Assembly: GCA_002429165.1 (NCBI GenBank)
Contig: DIYV01000066.1
Coordinates: 1 to 38,415 of the forward strand
Direction of reading: 5' to 3'
From: Gallionella sp. UBA6045
GTDB taxonomy: Bacteria > Pseudomonadota > Gammaproteobacteria > Burkholderiales > Gallionellaceae
DNA: 38,415 nt
Shown: one piece after another, positions 16,466 through 26,500 of the stretch
Layout: each line of letters starts with the position of its first letter
Numbering within the stretch: the stretch's first letter is position 1
Position numbers and translations under genes: made by a program
The notes under the pieces: model-generated
Databases searched by the model: none
What the model was told of the DNA's origin: nothing
What the model saw: only the letters and a program-made list of their open reading frames with translations

Positions 16466-17135
16466 CATTCTCATCGACGCGCGTTCGCTCAGCCGCAGCT
16501 ATCTGCAAGGCGAGAGCTCTATCGCCGTGGTCGCATCAGCGACATTCCGTCTGCGCGCGCGCGATCGAGTGGCGCTCGTGGGCAGGTCCGGCAGCGGCAA
16601 ATCGACCTTGATGCACCTCATGGCGGGACTTGACGTACCCAGCAGCGGCGCGATTTCATGGTCTGCGCTGGGACCGGCGGAAACGCTGCTGCCGGCAAAG
16701 ATTTCGCTCGTGTTCCAGGCACAGAGCCTGCTGGAGCCGATGACCGTGAGCGAGAACGTCGCTTTGCCGCTGCTGCTGGCCAAATCGACGGTTGACATCG
16801 ACGCGGCGGTGAGCGCCGCGCTGGCGACATTCGGTCTTGAGAGCCTCTCGCGCAAACTGCCCGAGGAGTTGTCAGGCGGCCAGATGCAACGGGTGGCGAT
16901 GGCGCGTGCGATCGTCGGCAACCCGAGCGTGATCCTGGCCGACGAACCGACCGGCCAACTTGACCAGCCGACCGGCCATGCATTGCTCGATGCGCTGCTC
17001 GCCCATCTTGATGGCACCAACACCGCTCTTGTCATCGCAACCCACGACCCGTCGATTGCTGCGCGCATGAATACGATCTGGCGAATTGAACGAGGCGTTC
17101 TGGTCGAATCTTCCGGCACACTGGAGGAGGCATGA
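16458..17135 (+). CDS. ABC transporter ATP-binding protein 2 (LolD/MacB-type)
   Basis: A 225-residue ATPase. Walker A GRSGSGKST is at 42-50, the signature reads LSGGQMQRVAMARAI in the orthodox form, Walker B VILADEPTGQLD follows, and the H-loop is VIATHD. The start ATG at 16458 lies inside the end of the preceding gene (8-nt overlap); the longer upstream frame is only the shadow of that gene. The stop overlaps the permease start (ATGA, 17132). It is likely to pair with ATPase 1, this one having the fully canonical signature. Confidence 0.92.
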   Translation: MSDILIDARSLSRSYLQGESSIAVVASATFRLRARDRVALVGRSGSGKSTLMHLMAGLDVPSSGAISWSALGPAETLLPAKISLVFQAQSLLEPMTVSENVALPLLLAKSTVDIDAAVSAALATFGLESLSRKLPEELSGGQMQRVAMARAIVGNPSVILADEPTGQLDQPTGHALLDALLAHLDGTNTALVIATHDPSIAARMNTIWRIERGVLVESSGTLEEA

Positions 17136-19786
17136 TTACATCCTGGTTCCTCGGTCTGATCAAGGAGCGTAACGGCCGTCTTGTGGGTTCCGTGGCTGGT
17201 ATCGCTGTTACCGTGGCGATGCTTGCGTCACTCGGCGCATTTCTGGCCCAGAGCACCTCATCAATGACACGGCGCGCCGTCACCGGCGTGCCGGTTGACT
17301 GGCAGGTACAACTGGTCCCGGGCACGACCGTGCAGTCAGTCACCGCGGTGATCAATCAAGTCGCCGCAGTTTCAACCCTGCACGAGGCCGGTTACGCGGA
17401 AGTCGACGGTTTCGAGGCGCATACCGGCGGCACCGTCCAGACAACAGGTAAAGGCAAGGTGGTCGGTATCGATGCATCGTATGCACGCGACTATCCAGGG
17501 CAGTTCCGGGCACTCATTGGTTCCCTGGAGGGCGTGCTCATCGCGCAACAGACCGCCGCCAACCTGCATGTGATGGTGGGCGATATCGTGACCATCCATC
17601 GCGCCGCTCTTGCCCCGGTGGATGTCACAATCGCTGGCATCGTCGATCTGCCGAATGCCGATTCGATGTTCCAGGCTGTCGGGGTTCCGGCCGGTGCGGC
17701 GCCGCAGGCGCCGCCCGACAATGTAGTGCTGATGCCGCTGAGTGAATGGCATCGCCTGTTCGATCCGCAGGCGGCAGTCAGGCCGGACTCGGTCCGAATT
17801 CAGTTGCATGTCGGGCTTAAACACACCGGACTGCCCCACGATCCCGATGCGGCTTTTGTCGCGGTCCAGGGAGCGGCGAAAAATCTCGAGGTACGAATCG
17901 CCGGCAGCGGCATAGTCGCGGACAATCTCGCGGCACGGCTCGATGCAGTGCGCAGCGATGCGTTGTATTCCAAAGTGCTGTTTCTGTTCCTCGGCGCGCC
18001 CGGCGCCCTGTTGGCGACTTTCCTCACCATCGCGGTCGTGGCCTCCGGCGGCGTCCGCAGGCGGCGCGATCAGGCGCTGTTGCGTATCCGCGGTGCATCG
18101 CGCGCGCAAATCATGAAACTGGCAGCGGTGGAAGCGGCATTCGTTGGTGCGGGAGGATCGATTACCGGAATCCTGTGTGCCGCACTTTTGTCGCAAACGC
18201 TGCTCGGCGTCGATATATTCAACGCCGCATCCATTTACTGGGTCATTGGCGCAGTTCTGGCCGGGATATCGCTCGCCCATGCCGCCATCCTCGCCACCGC
18301 ATGGATGGACGCCAAGCATACAACGGTCGCGACGGCCCGGATGGCGACGGATGGTGATCGTCCGCAACTCTGGCGGCGCATCGGTCTCGATTTCATTCTC
18401 ATCGCCTTGTCGGCCATCGTCTTTTCGAGAACATGGAGCACGGGCTATCAGGTTGTGCTGGCTCCCGAGGGCACGCCAACCTCATCGGTTGACTACACCG
18501 CGTTTCTCGCCCCCGTGCTGCTGTGGCTGGGCGTCGGCTTGTTGACAATCAGATTGTCTCTTGCCGGGTTGCGCCGCGGTCGCGTGGCACTGGCCAAAGT
18601 ACTGCGGCCGATTGCAGGCTCGCTGGCGGGTGTCGTGGCGGCCGCGATCAGCAGGCAAGGCAACCGGATGACCCAGGGTATCGCCCTGGTTGCGCTCGCT
18701 TTCGCCTTCGCGACATCGACCGCCGTGTTCAACACCACCTACCACGCCCAAACGCGGGTCGATGCCGAACTCACCAACGGTGCGGATGTCACGGTCACCG
18801 GCACCGCGCAGGCACCCGCTTCGTCCAAGCTCAAGGAACTTGCGGCCATACCCGGTGTAAGCGCAGCGCAACCGATGCAGCACCGGTTGGCTTATGTGGG
18901 TACGGACCTGCAGGATTTATACGGAATAGACGCCGCGCATATCGGCGAAGCAACACGGATATCGAATGCCTATTTCGCGGGCGGAGATGCGAAGAAAAGC
19001 CTGGACCTGCTGCGGCGCACTCCGGATGGCGTTTTCGTCTCGGCGGAAACCGTCAAGGATTTTCAGTTGAACCCCGGAGACCGGATCAACTTGCGACTAC
19101 AGAGCGCGGTCGATCACCAATATCACGTCATCCCGTTCCGCTTCATCGGTATCGCCCGCGAGTTCCCAACCGCGCCGCACGATTCTTTCCTGGTGGCCAA
19201 TGCCACCTACATCGGGCGGGTAACGGGCGCGGACGCTTCAGAGATCGTGCTGTTGAAGACCAATGCCGCGAGCGCTGATATTGCAGCTGCCGCGCGCACC
19301 ATCGTCGCGCCATTGCCGGGAGTAAAGGTCACTGAACTTGGCGAAACGCTGCGCCTGATCGGATCGAGCCTCACCGCCGTCGATCTCGGGGGATTGACGC
19401 GGCTCGAATTGGGCCTTGCCATATTGATGGTGGCGAGCGCAACGGGTCTTGTTCTCGCGCTCGGGCTTGCCGATCGTCGGCGCACCTTCGCCATTCTTTC
19501 GGCACTCGGCGCGAAACCTCGGCAACTCGGCGCCTTTTTGTGGAGTGAAGCGTTGTTGCTTTTTCTGGCCGGAACCGTTATCGGAACCCTGACCGGATTT
19601 GCGCTGGCATGGATGCTGGTGAAGCTCTTGACCGGTGCTTTTGACCCTCCGCCAGAATTTCTCAGCATACCCTGGGCTTACGTTGGCGCGCTGATCGGTG
19701 TGGCGCTGGTTTCGGTCGTATTCGCGGTGATTGGTGCACTGCGTGAGACGCGGGTGCCAGCCGTACAGCGTATGCGCGAGATCTGA
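17132..19786 (+). CDS. FtsX-type ABC transporter permease
   Basis: An 884-residue inner-membrane protein with the two-domain layout of large FtsX/MacB-like permeases. One N-terminal membrane segment (about 18-40) is followed by a periplasmic domain (about 45-275) and a three- to four-segment membrane block (about 280-400). Further segments lie near 415 and 450-475; then comes a short membrane segment (near 515), a second periplasmic domain (about 545-745), and three C-terminal segments (about 755-875). The ending, VFAVIGALRETRVPAVQRMREI, is typical. Such permeases do not move small solutes through the membrane but extract or expel lipids, lipoproteins, peptides or drugs. With two ATPases and a PsbP-like partner, the operon is a complete transporter of unknown substrate. 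Confidence 0.9.
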   Translation: MITSWFLGLIKERNGRLVGSVAGIAVTVAMLASLGAFLAQSTSSMTRRAVTGVPVDWQVQLVPGTTVQSVTAVINQVAAVSTLHEAGYAEVDGFEAHTGGTVQTTGKGKVVGIDASYARDYPGQFRALIGSLEGVLIAQQTAANLHVMVGDIVTIHRAALAPVDVTIAGIVDLPNADSMFQAVGVPAGAAPQAPPDNVVLMPLSEWHRLFDPQAAVRPDSVRIQLHVGLKHTGLPHDPDAAFVAVQGAAKNLEVRIAGSGIVADNLAARLDAVRSDALYSKVLFLFLGAPGALLATFLTIAVVASGGVRRRRDQALLRIRGASRAQIMKLAAVEAAFVGAGGSITGILCAALLSQTLLGVDIFNAASIYWVIGAVLAGISLAHAAILATAWMDAKHTTVATARMATDGDRPQLWRRIGLDFILIALSAIVFSRTWSTGYQVVLAPEGTPTSSVDYTAFLAPVLLWLGVGLLTIRLSLAGLRRGRVALAKVLRPIAGSLAGVVAAAISRQGNRMTQGIALVALAFAFATSTAVFNTTYHAQTRVDAELTNGADVTVTGTAQAPASSKLKELAAIPGVSAAQPMQHRLAYVGTDLQDLYGIDAAHIGEATRISNAYFAGGDAKKSLDLLRRTPDGVFVSAETVKDFQLNPGDRINLRLQSAVDHQYHVIPFRFIGIAREFPTAPHDSFLVANATYIGRVTGADASEIVLLKTNAASADIAAAARTIVAPLPGVKVTELGETLRLIGSSLTAVDLGGLTRLELGLAILMVASATGLVLALGLADRRRTFAILSALGAKPRQLGAFLWSEALLLFLAGTVIGTLTGFALAWMLVKLLTGAFDPPPEFLSIPWAYVGALIGVALVSVVFAVIGALRETRVPAVQRMREI

Positions 19787-19867
19787 CCGACTGCTTCTGA
19801 AACTTGGTCAGCAACGGATCCGGCTCATTAAGGTATGCTTGTATTTGATCCTAAAAACCGCAATTCA

Positions 19868-19998
19868 AGCCACAGAGAACACAGAGGACACAGAGAGATA
19901 GCGGATCCCACATATTTTTCAAAATCACCTGATGGGTGAAGTCATTATTTACGGCAACCATTTATTTCTCCTCTGTGATCTCTGTGTTCTCTGTGGCT
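19868..19998. repeat. Long-stem inverted repeat with CACAGAG motif between permease and COG4705 gene 2
   Basis: About 29 bp at 19868-19896 (AGCCACAGAGAACACAGAG...) is repeated inverted at 19970-19998 (...CTCTGTGTTCTCTGTGGCT) with only a few mismatches, around a loop of about 73 nt. The CCACAGAGAACACAGAGGA motif recurs between genes in many bacteria. In RNA it would form a very stable hairpin, possibly ending the ABC operon transcript. It has no T-tract. Confidence 0.7.
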
Positions 19999-20018
19999 AA
20001 CTGCTTTTTCTAGGTTGA

Positions 20019-20052
20019 TTTAAGCTTCCCTTAAGCCTCTTAACCATATATT
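20019..20052 (+). promoter_or_regulatory. QseB/PmrA-like operator and promoter for COG4705 gene 2
   Basis: TTTAAG (20019-20024) and CTTAAG (20030-20035) are separated by 5 bp, an exact match to the (C/T)TTAA(G/T)-N5-(C/T)TTAA(G/T) pattern of PmrA/QseB sites. A third partial half-site CTTAAC is at 20039. A -10-like TATATT (20047-20052) begins 11 bp after the second half-site, the same spacing as at 14617 and 27572. Confidence 0.7.
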
Positions 20053-20092
20053 CCCATGACACTCTACATCTAACAACAACGGAAAAAACAAA

Positions 20093-20911
20093 ATGGAATC
20101 TACCACCCGCGAAGACGCAAGACAGTTGTTGAACAAAGTGCCGGAAGTCACACTGTATTTCTGGATAATCAAAATCATGTGCACCACCGTCGGCGAAACA
20201 GCGGCGGATTTCTTAAACGTTAACTTGAATTTCGGTTTGACTGGAACATCACTTGTGATGGGTGCACTGCTTGCCGTTTTTCTGGCCATGCAAGTTCGCT
20301 ACAAAAAATATGTACCGTGGTTATACTGGCTAGCAGTGGTCTTGATCAGCATCGTCGGAACACTGATCACGGATAACCTCGTTGATAATTTTGGCGTTGC
20401 ATTGGAAACGACGACAATCGTATTTGGCGCGGCCTTGCTGGCAACGTTTGCTGCCTGGTACGCAAGCGAAAAAACTTTGTCCATACACTCGATTTTTACA
20501 AAAAAACGGGAGCTGTTCTACTGGGCAGCCATTTTGTTCACGTTCGCGTTGGGCACGGCTGCGGGCGACCTCGCGGCAGAAACACTGAAGCTGGGTTATG
20601 CAAATTCGGCGTTTATATTTGGCGCCCTGATCGGTGCAGTTACCCTCACATATTACGTCTTCAAGGCAAATGCCGTGCTGGCCTTCTGGATCGCCTACAT
20701 TCTGACGCGTCCCCTGGGCGCATCCTTCGGCGACTATCTGTCGCAACCGGTGGACAGCGGCGGTCTCGGTCTGGGGACGGTCGTCACCAGTTTCATTTTC
20801 CTTTCGGCCATATTAGGCCTGGTGGTTTACCTGACGCTCAGTCGCAAAAGTTCGTTGGGACAGCAACCGCTTGAAGTCACCAGTGAAAAGCTGGTGAAAG
20901 AAAATGGCTGA
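20093..20911 (+). CDS. COG4705 family multi-pass membrane protein, copy 2 (function unknown)
   Basis: A 272-residue paralog of the protein at 1718, very similar through residue 240 or so and then carrying a longer polar tail. It keeps the four repeats: W24/G34/D39, W79/G89/D94, W144/G154/D159, W199/G209/D214. The segments KVPEVTLYFWIIKIMCTTVG and LAFWIAYILTRPLGAS are the best-conserved parts of the family. It sits directly upstream of the heavy-metal-type pump, just as copy 1 sits upstream of pump 1, so the pairing with an RND pump is repeated. Probable direct control by a QseB/PmrA-type regulator through the site at 20019. Function unknown; cation transport or sensing is a guess from the repeated membrane-associated Asp residues. 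Confidence 0.85.
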   Translation: MESTTREDARQLLNKVPEVTLYFWIIKIMCTTVGETAADFLNVNLNFGLTGTSLVMGALLAVFLAMQVRYKKYVPWLYWLAVVLISIVGTLITDNLVDNFGVALETTTIVFGAALLATFAAWYASEKTLSIHSIFTKKRELFYWAAILFTFALGTAAGDLAAETLKLGYANSAFIFGALIGAVTLTYYVFKANAVLAFWIAYILTRPLGASFGDYLSQPVDSGGLGLGTVVTSFIFLSAILGLVVYLTLSRKSSLGQQPLEVTSEKLVKENG

Positions 20912-20916
20912 CAGGT

Positions 20917-20950
20917 GCAACATGTATACCTTCGCGGAAATGCATGTTGC
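20917..20950 (+). other. Intercistronic hairpin between COG4705 gene 2 and pump 2
   Basis: GCAACATG (20917-20924) pairs with CATGTTGC (20943-20950), extendable by three more pairs, around a short loop. It begins 6 nt after the COG4705 stop. No T-tract; it may protect or separate the messages. Confidence 0.45.
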
Positions 20951-21057
20951 GTGCAGAACATCCTGATTGCAACGTTAGGGTTGGCTTGAATAGGTGGCAG
21001 GGCGATTAAAGTTCGTATAGCGCCGCCCGAAAAAAACGTTATGAGTTGAGTGAATCA

Positions 21058-22440
21058 ATGAAGCCCCGCTTTTATTTAATAATATTGGTCTTGTTGTCCG
21101 GTTGCGCGACTTATCACGCACAGCCTGTCTCGCCGGCCGCATTGATGAATGATTTTGAAGTGCGCTCGCTGGATAATCCGGAACTGCGGCGATACATTGC
21201 CGCACACTGCGGCGACAGCAACAACTGCGCGCCCGGCACCTGGAATTTAAACACGCTGACGCTGGCCGCTTTTTATTTCAGCCCGGCGCTGGATGTCGCG
21301 CGCGCGCAGCACGGCATCAGTGAGGCGGCCATTCAAAGTGCGGGACAGTATCCCAATCCCGCTTTGCAGCTACCGCTCGGCTATACCAGTAATGCCAAAT
21401 CGGGCCAATCGCCCTATACCTACGGTCTGGGTCTGGATATTCCGATTGAAACCGCCGGCAAGCGCGGCTACCGGATGGCGCAGGCACGGCAACTTTCAAA
21501 TGCGGCACGTTTCAATATCGGGAATGTGGCCTGGCAGGTACGCAGCCGCTTGCGCGGCCACATGCTCAATCTCTATGCCGCAACCCGCAGGGTGCGGTTG
21601 CTTGAGCAACAAATTGTCACGCAACAACAGATCGCCGCAATGCTGGACAAGCGACTGGCCGTTGGCGCGACATCCGCACCGGAGGACAGCCAGGCGCATA
21701 TTGCGCTCGCCCGGAATCAAGTCGATGTGGCGCACGCACAACAACAGATGCAGGACGAGCGCGCGCAAATTGCCGCAGCGATAGGCGTGCCGGTGGCTGC
21801 GCTGGCGCAGATCAAAATAGATTTCAATACATTCGAGCGCGTCTATCCCGCGATCCCGGATGATGAAGCACGCCGTCAGGCAGTGCTCAACCGTGCCGAT
21901 GTACTGGCCGCCTTATCGGAATACGAGGCCAGCCAGGCGACGCTGCAACTGGAAATTTCCCGGCAGTATCCCGACATTCATATCGGCCCCGGTTATACTT
22001 TCGATGCAGGGGCGCACAAATTCCTGTTGCCGATTTCCGGCATCACGCTGCCTCTGTTCAATCAGAATCAGGGGCAGATTGCCGAAGCCGGCGCACGCCG
22101 CAAGGAAATGGCCGCACGCGTCAATGCCGTGCAGGCACAAGCCATCAATGACACCGATCGAACCGTACAAAATTACCGCACCGCTTTGGAAGGTTTGCGT
22201 CTGGCCGAATCGCTGCTGTCGGCCCAGCAGCTTCAATTGCAGGACCTGCAAAAGACCTATCAGGCCGGCGAAACGGACAGGCTGACGCTGGCCATTGCGC
22301 AACACGTTTTGTATACGCAGGAACTTGTTCATCAGGATGCACTGGTGCAGGTGCAACAAGATATCGGCCAACTGGAAGATGCCATGCAACGGCCGCTATC
22401 GACTGCCGGCTTCCCCGCTGTTCCCAATACAGGAGATTAA
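21058..22440 (+). CDS. TolC-family outer membrane efflux lipoprotein (pump 2, CzcC/CusC-like)
   Basis: Outer-membrane channel of the second tripartite pump. The ATG at 21058 gives a 460-residue protein whose first residues MKPRFYLIILVLLSGC form a short lipoprotein signal with the lipidated Cys at 16. A TTG at 21046 would add four residues. The mature region holds the channel repeats, e.g. QYPNPALQLPLGYTS and later RQYPDIHIGPGYTFD, which is the CzcC-like pattern of metal efflux channels. It is followed 3 nt later by the adaptor gene, and an RND pump of heavy-metal type completes the set. Confidence 0.88.
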   Translation: MKPRFYLIILVLLSGCATYHAQPVSPAALMNDFEVRSLDNPELRRYIAAHCGDSNNCAPGTWNLNTLTLAAFYFSPALDVARAQHGISEAAIQSAGQYPNPALQLPLGYTSNAKSGQSPYTYGLGLDIPIETAGKRGYRMAQARQLSNAARFNIGNVAWQVRSRLRGHMLNLYAATRRVRLLEQQIVTQQQIAAMLDKRLAVGATSAPEDSQAHIALARNQVDVAHAQQQMQDERAQIAAAIGVPVAALAQIKIDFNTFERVYPAIPDDEARRQAVLNRADVLAALSEYEASQATLQLEISRQYPDIHIGPGYTFDAGAHKFLLPISGITLPLFNQNQGQIAEAGARRKEMAARVNAVQAQAINDTDRTVQNYRTALEGLRLAESLLSAQQLQLQDLQKTYQAGETDRLTLAIAQHVLYTQELVHQDALVQVQQDIGQLEDAMQRPLSTAGFPAVPNTGD

Positions 22441-22442
22441 AT

Positions 22443-23510
22443 GTGAATTCGCGGATCAATATCAAATACCTCATGCTGGCAATCATCTTGATCGTACTGG
22501 CCGCGACTGCGGGCTGGTTATTCGGTTCAGGAAAATCAACCCCGCCAGCGCAGCAAACTGCCTCTCAGCCTGCGGCCACAGCGCCCGTTGCGCTTGTGAA
22601 CGGTGTCACTGTCGTGACGATGGACGCCGCTACCCAGATACAGAACGGCATCCGCGCGGACTCGCTGACCAGCGCGGAAAACCGGACGGAAATCACCGCT
22701 TATGGCACGGTGCTGGATTTGCAGCCGCTGATCGATTTGCGAACCCGTTACGCTGCCGGGCTGGCCGATGCGGATACGGCCAGCGCAACGCTGGCGGCAT
22801 CGCGGCAGGAGTACCAGCGCAGCCGTGTCTTGTATCAGGACAACCAGAACGTTTCTTTGAAATCGTATCAGGCCGCGCAGGCGGCTTATCGGTCCGATCA
22901 GGCCAGGACGCAAGCTGCTGCACTTGACTTGCGAAATATCCAGGCAGAGATGCGGCAACAGTTCGGTGCGACGCTCACGCACTGGGCACTCAGCACCCGT
23001 TCACCGGAATTTGCCCGGCTATTAAACCGGCAGGAGGTGTTGCTGCGCATCACCGTGCCGCTCGACGTTGTCACCGTTGCACCGGCCCGGATCAAAATTG
23101 ACGCGAACGACAAGCGACGTTTGCCGGCACAACTGGTTTCGCCATCGCCGCAAAGCGATCCCGCTATTCAGGGCAGCGCTTTTATTTATCGCGCTGCGGC
23201 ACCGCTGGCGAGCGGCACCCGGATCGCCGCGTACCTGCCGACAGCCAAACAAGCCGCGCTGGGAATTCTTATTCCCGCCGATGCGATTGTCTGGTACGGC
23301 GGTCAACCGTGGGCTTATGTGCAAATGAATGCGGAGCAGTTTGGCCGCTACCCGGTGGCGCAGCAATCCCCCATGCAGGGTGGTTTTTTTGTGACTCAGG
23401 GTTTCAAACCGGAACAGCGTGTCGTCGTCAGCGGCGCTCAACTGCTGCTTTCCGAAGAATTGAAACCACCGCCCGGCGGCTCGGGCTGCAAGGATCCGGA
23501 ATGCGATTGA
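22443..23510 (+). CDS. RND efflux periplasmic adaptor (pump 2)
   Basis: A 355-residue adaptor with GTG start at 22443 (the overlapping ATG at 22441 is followed at once by a stop) and AGGAG at 22430. One N-terminal membrane anchor (about 8-27) is followed by a Pro/Ala/Gln-rich linker. The helical hairpin contains SATLAASRQEYQRSRVLYQD. The lipoyl region is hard to see, and the second half is mostly beta-barrel. The C-terminus ends in a small Cys/Asp tail, GGSGCKDPECD, which might touch metal, though this is inference. It joins the channel at 21058 and the pump at 23542. Confidence 0.82.
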   Translation: MNSRINIKYLMLAIILIVLAATAGWLFGSGKSTPPAQQTASQPAATAPVALVNGVTVVTMDAATQIQNGIRADSLTSAENRTEITAYGTVLDLQPLIDLRTRYAAGLADADTASATLAASRQEYQRSRVLYQDNQNVSLKSYQAAQAAYRSDQARTQAAALDLRNIQAEMRQQFGATLTHWALSTRSPEFARLLNRQEVLLRITVPLDVVTVAPARIKIDANDKRRLPAQLVSPSPQSDPAIQGSAFIYRAAAPLASGTRIAAYLPTAKQAALGILIPADAIVWYGGQPWAYVQMNAEQFGRYPVAQQSPMQGGFFVTQGFKPEQRVVVSGAQLLLSEELKPPPGGSGCKDPECD

Positions 23511-23541
23511 CAAACGTACAACATCGCGCCGGTATTCCGCC

Positions 23542-26500
23542 ATGCTGACCGCCATCGTCCGTTTTGCCATCCGCCTGCGCGGCGTGGTGATCAGTCTGGC
23601 GTGCCTACTGGCGGGCTATGGCATCTTTACCCTTTACCAGTCGCGGCTGGATGTGTTCCCCGAATTCGCCCCGGCGCAGGCGATCATCCAGACCGAAGCG
23701 CCAGGTCTGTCCAGCGAGCAGGTCGAAACCCTGGTCACCCAGCCGATCGAAAACGCGCTGGGCGGCACGGTGGGGCTGAAAACCCTGCGCTCAAAATCGT
23801 TGCAGGGCCTGTCCATGGTCACCATCACGTTTAGCGACGGCATGGACATCTACCGGGCACGCCAGCTGGCTGCAGAGCGGCTGAACGCGGTTGCCGGCAA
23901 TCTGCCGCGCGGCGTCAGGTCGCCAGCGCTGTTGCCGCTCACCTCATCGACCAGTGTGGCGATGGTAATCGGATTAACCTCCGACGCCCGCACCTCCATG
24001 GAATTGCACGATCTCGCGCAGTGGACCCTGCGGCCCAGACTACTGGGCCTGCCGGGTGTCGCCGACGTGGTGGTGTTCGGTGGCGATGTGCCGCAATTCC
24101 AGATTCAGGTCGACCCGCAGAAGCTGGTGCGTTACGGTTTGTCCTTGCAGGATGTGCTGAGTGCCGCCCGCCGCGCCACCGGTGTGCGCGGAGCGGGTTT
24201 TCTGGAAAATGCCAACCAGCGCATCGTGATCAATACCGCGGGACAGATACAGGCCACCGCACAACTGGCTCAAGTGGTGGTGAAGTATAACAATGGCATC
24301 GGCATTCATCTGGGCGATATCGCCAATGTCGCCATGGCGCCTGCACCCGCAGTCGGTGCCGCATCCATCGGCGACAAGCCCGGCATCATGCTGATCGTCG
24401 AAAGCCAGTACCGCGCGGATACGCTGTCCGTCACGGATTCGGTGGAACAGGCGCTGGCGGGATTAAAACCGGTATTGGCCACCAACCAGGTGGTGCTGCA
24501 TCCGGATATTTTCCGCCCCGCCAACTTCATCATGGCGGCCATCGGCCATTTGCGCACGGCGCTGTTGCTGGGCGGCATCCTGGTTGTGGCCGTGCTGTTT
24601 TTATTTCTGCTCGATGTCAGAACGGCTTTTATCTCGGCCACGGCCATTCCCTTGTCGCTGCTGGCGGCGGTGATCACCCTGCACTATTTCGGCGTCAGCC
24701 TGAATACCATGACGCTCGGCGGATTGGCGATCGCACTCGGCGAGGTGGTGGATGATGCCATCGTCGATGTGGAAAATATTCTCCGCCGCCTGCGTGAAAA
24801 TCAGGCGCTGGCAAAACCCCTGTCTGCCGCGCGCGTGGTGCTGAAGGCCTCGATAGAAGTGCGCAGCGCGGTGGTGTTCGCGACCTTTATTGTCGCGCTG
24901 GTATTCCTGCCGGTGCTGACCCTGTCGGGCGTTGCCGGCAAATTGTTTGCGCCCATGGGTATCGCGTATATCCTGGCGATACTGGCATCGCTGGTGGTTG
25001 CCCTGACCGTGACGCCGGCATTGGCTTATGTTCTGCTGGCCAACCGGCCGCTGCAGACAGGGGAACCGCGCCTGGTGCAGGGATTAAAGGCGCGTTATGC
25101 AGGGCTGTTGTCACGCGTCGAACACCGCTCGAAACTCATCATTTCGATCATCGCCGTGTTGTGCATTGCGGCGCTGGCGACCCTGCCGTTTCTGAACGGC
25201 AGCTTTATTCCGGAGATGCGCGAGGGCCATTACATCGTCCATATGGCAGCGGCACCCGGTACCTCCCTGGCCGAATCGATGCGCATCGGCCGCAAGATCA
25301 CTTTGGCCTTAAGCAAGATTCCCGGCGTGCGCCTGGTCGCGCAACGGGCCGGGCGGGCTGCCGAGGTGGTTGACCCGGTGGATGTCAATACCAGCGAATT
25401 CGAGGTCGATCTCAAGACCTTATCGGGGAATGAACAGGCGCGGGTCCTGGCCGACATCCAGCGCACCCTGGCAAACTTTCCGGGTCTGGCGACTTCCGCC
25501 AACACCTTTCTCACCGAACGTATCGATGAAACCATTTCCGGCTTTACGGCGCCGGTCATCGTCAATATCTTCGGCAACAACCTCGATATCCTCGACGCCA
25601 AGGCACAGGAAATTGCGCGGATACTGAACGGCATTCCGGGCGCCGTCGGTGTCAGTGTGCAGGCCCCGCCCGGCACACCGCAACTGGTCATCCGCTTGCG
25701 CCTGGATCAGCTGACACGCTTCGGTTTTGAGCCGGTGGATGTGCTGGACACGATACAGGCCGCGTACAAGGGCGTAAATGTCGCGCAGATTTACGCGGGT
25801 AATCAGGTCCATGATGTTGCCGTGTCCCTGAGTCCCGCAAGTCGCCAGAGTCCGGCCCAGGTGGGATTGCTGTCCATGCGCAATCCGCAAGGCATGATCG
25901 TGCCGCTTAAACAACTCGCCGACATCTATCAATCGACAGGACGTTTCCAGATCCAGCATACCGGCGGCCAACGCTTGCAAACGGTCACCTCAGGCGTGCG
26001 CGGACGGGCCATCAGCGAATTTGTCGCGGAGGCGCAGGCACGGATCAAACGGGATGTGGTTTTCCCCAGCGGGAACTATGCAGTGTTCGCCGGAGAAGCG
26101 CAGGCTGCGGCAAAATCGCAGCATGATTTGCTGGTTAACGCAGCTCTGGCTGGTGTCGGCATCGTGCTGCTGCTGTTCATGGCCCTGCGCAGTTCGCGCG
26201 CATTGCTGCTGGTGCTGGTGAACCTGCCTTTTGCGCTGGTCGGCGGCGTGGTGATGGTGCTGATCACGGGCGGCAATCTGATGCTGGGTTCCCTGATCGG
26301 CTTCGTCACCTTGTTCGGCATTACTTTGCGCAATTCGATTATGCTTATTTCCCACTACCAGCATCTGGTGTATCGCGAAGGCATGGTCTGGGGGCCGCAA
26401 GCAGCCAAGCGCGGCGCATCCGAGCGGCTGGTGCCGATTCTGATGACGGCTCTGGTCACCGGCCTCGGCCTGTTGCCGCTGGCACTATACAGCGGCGCGC

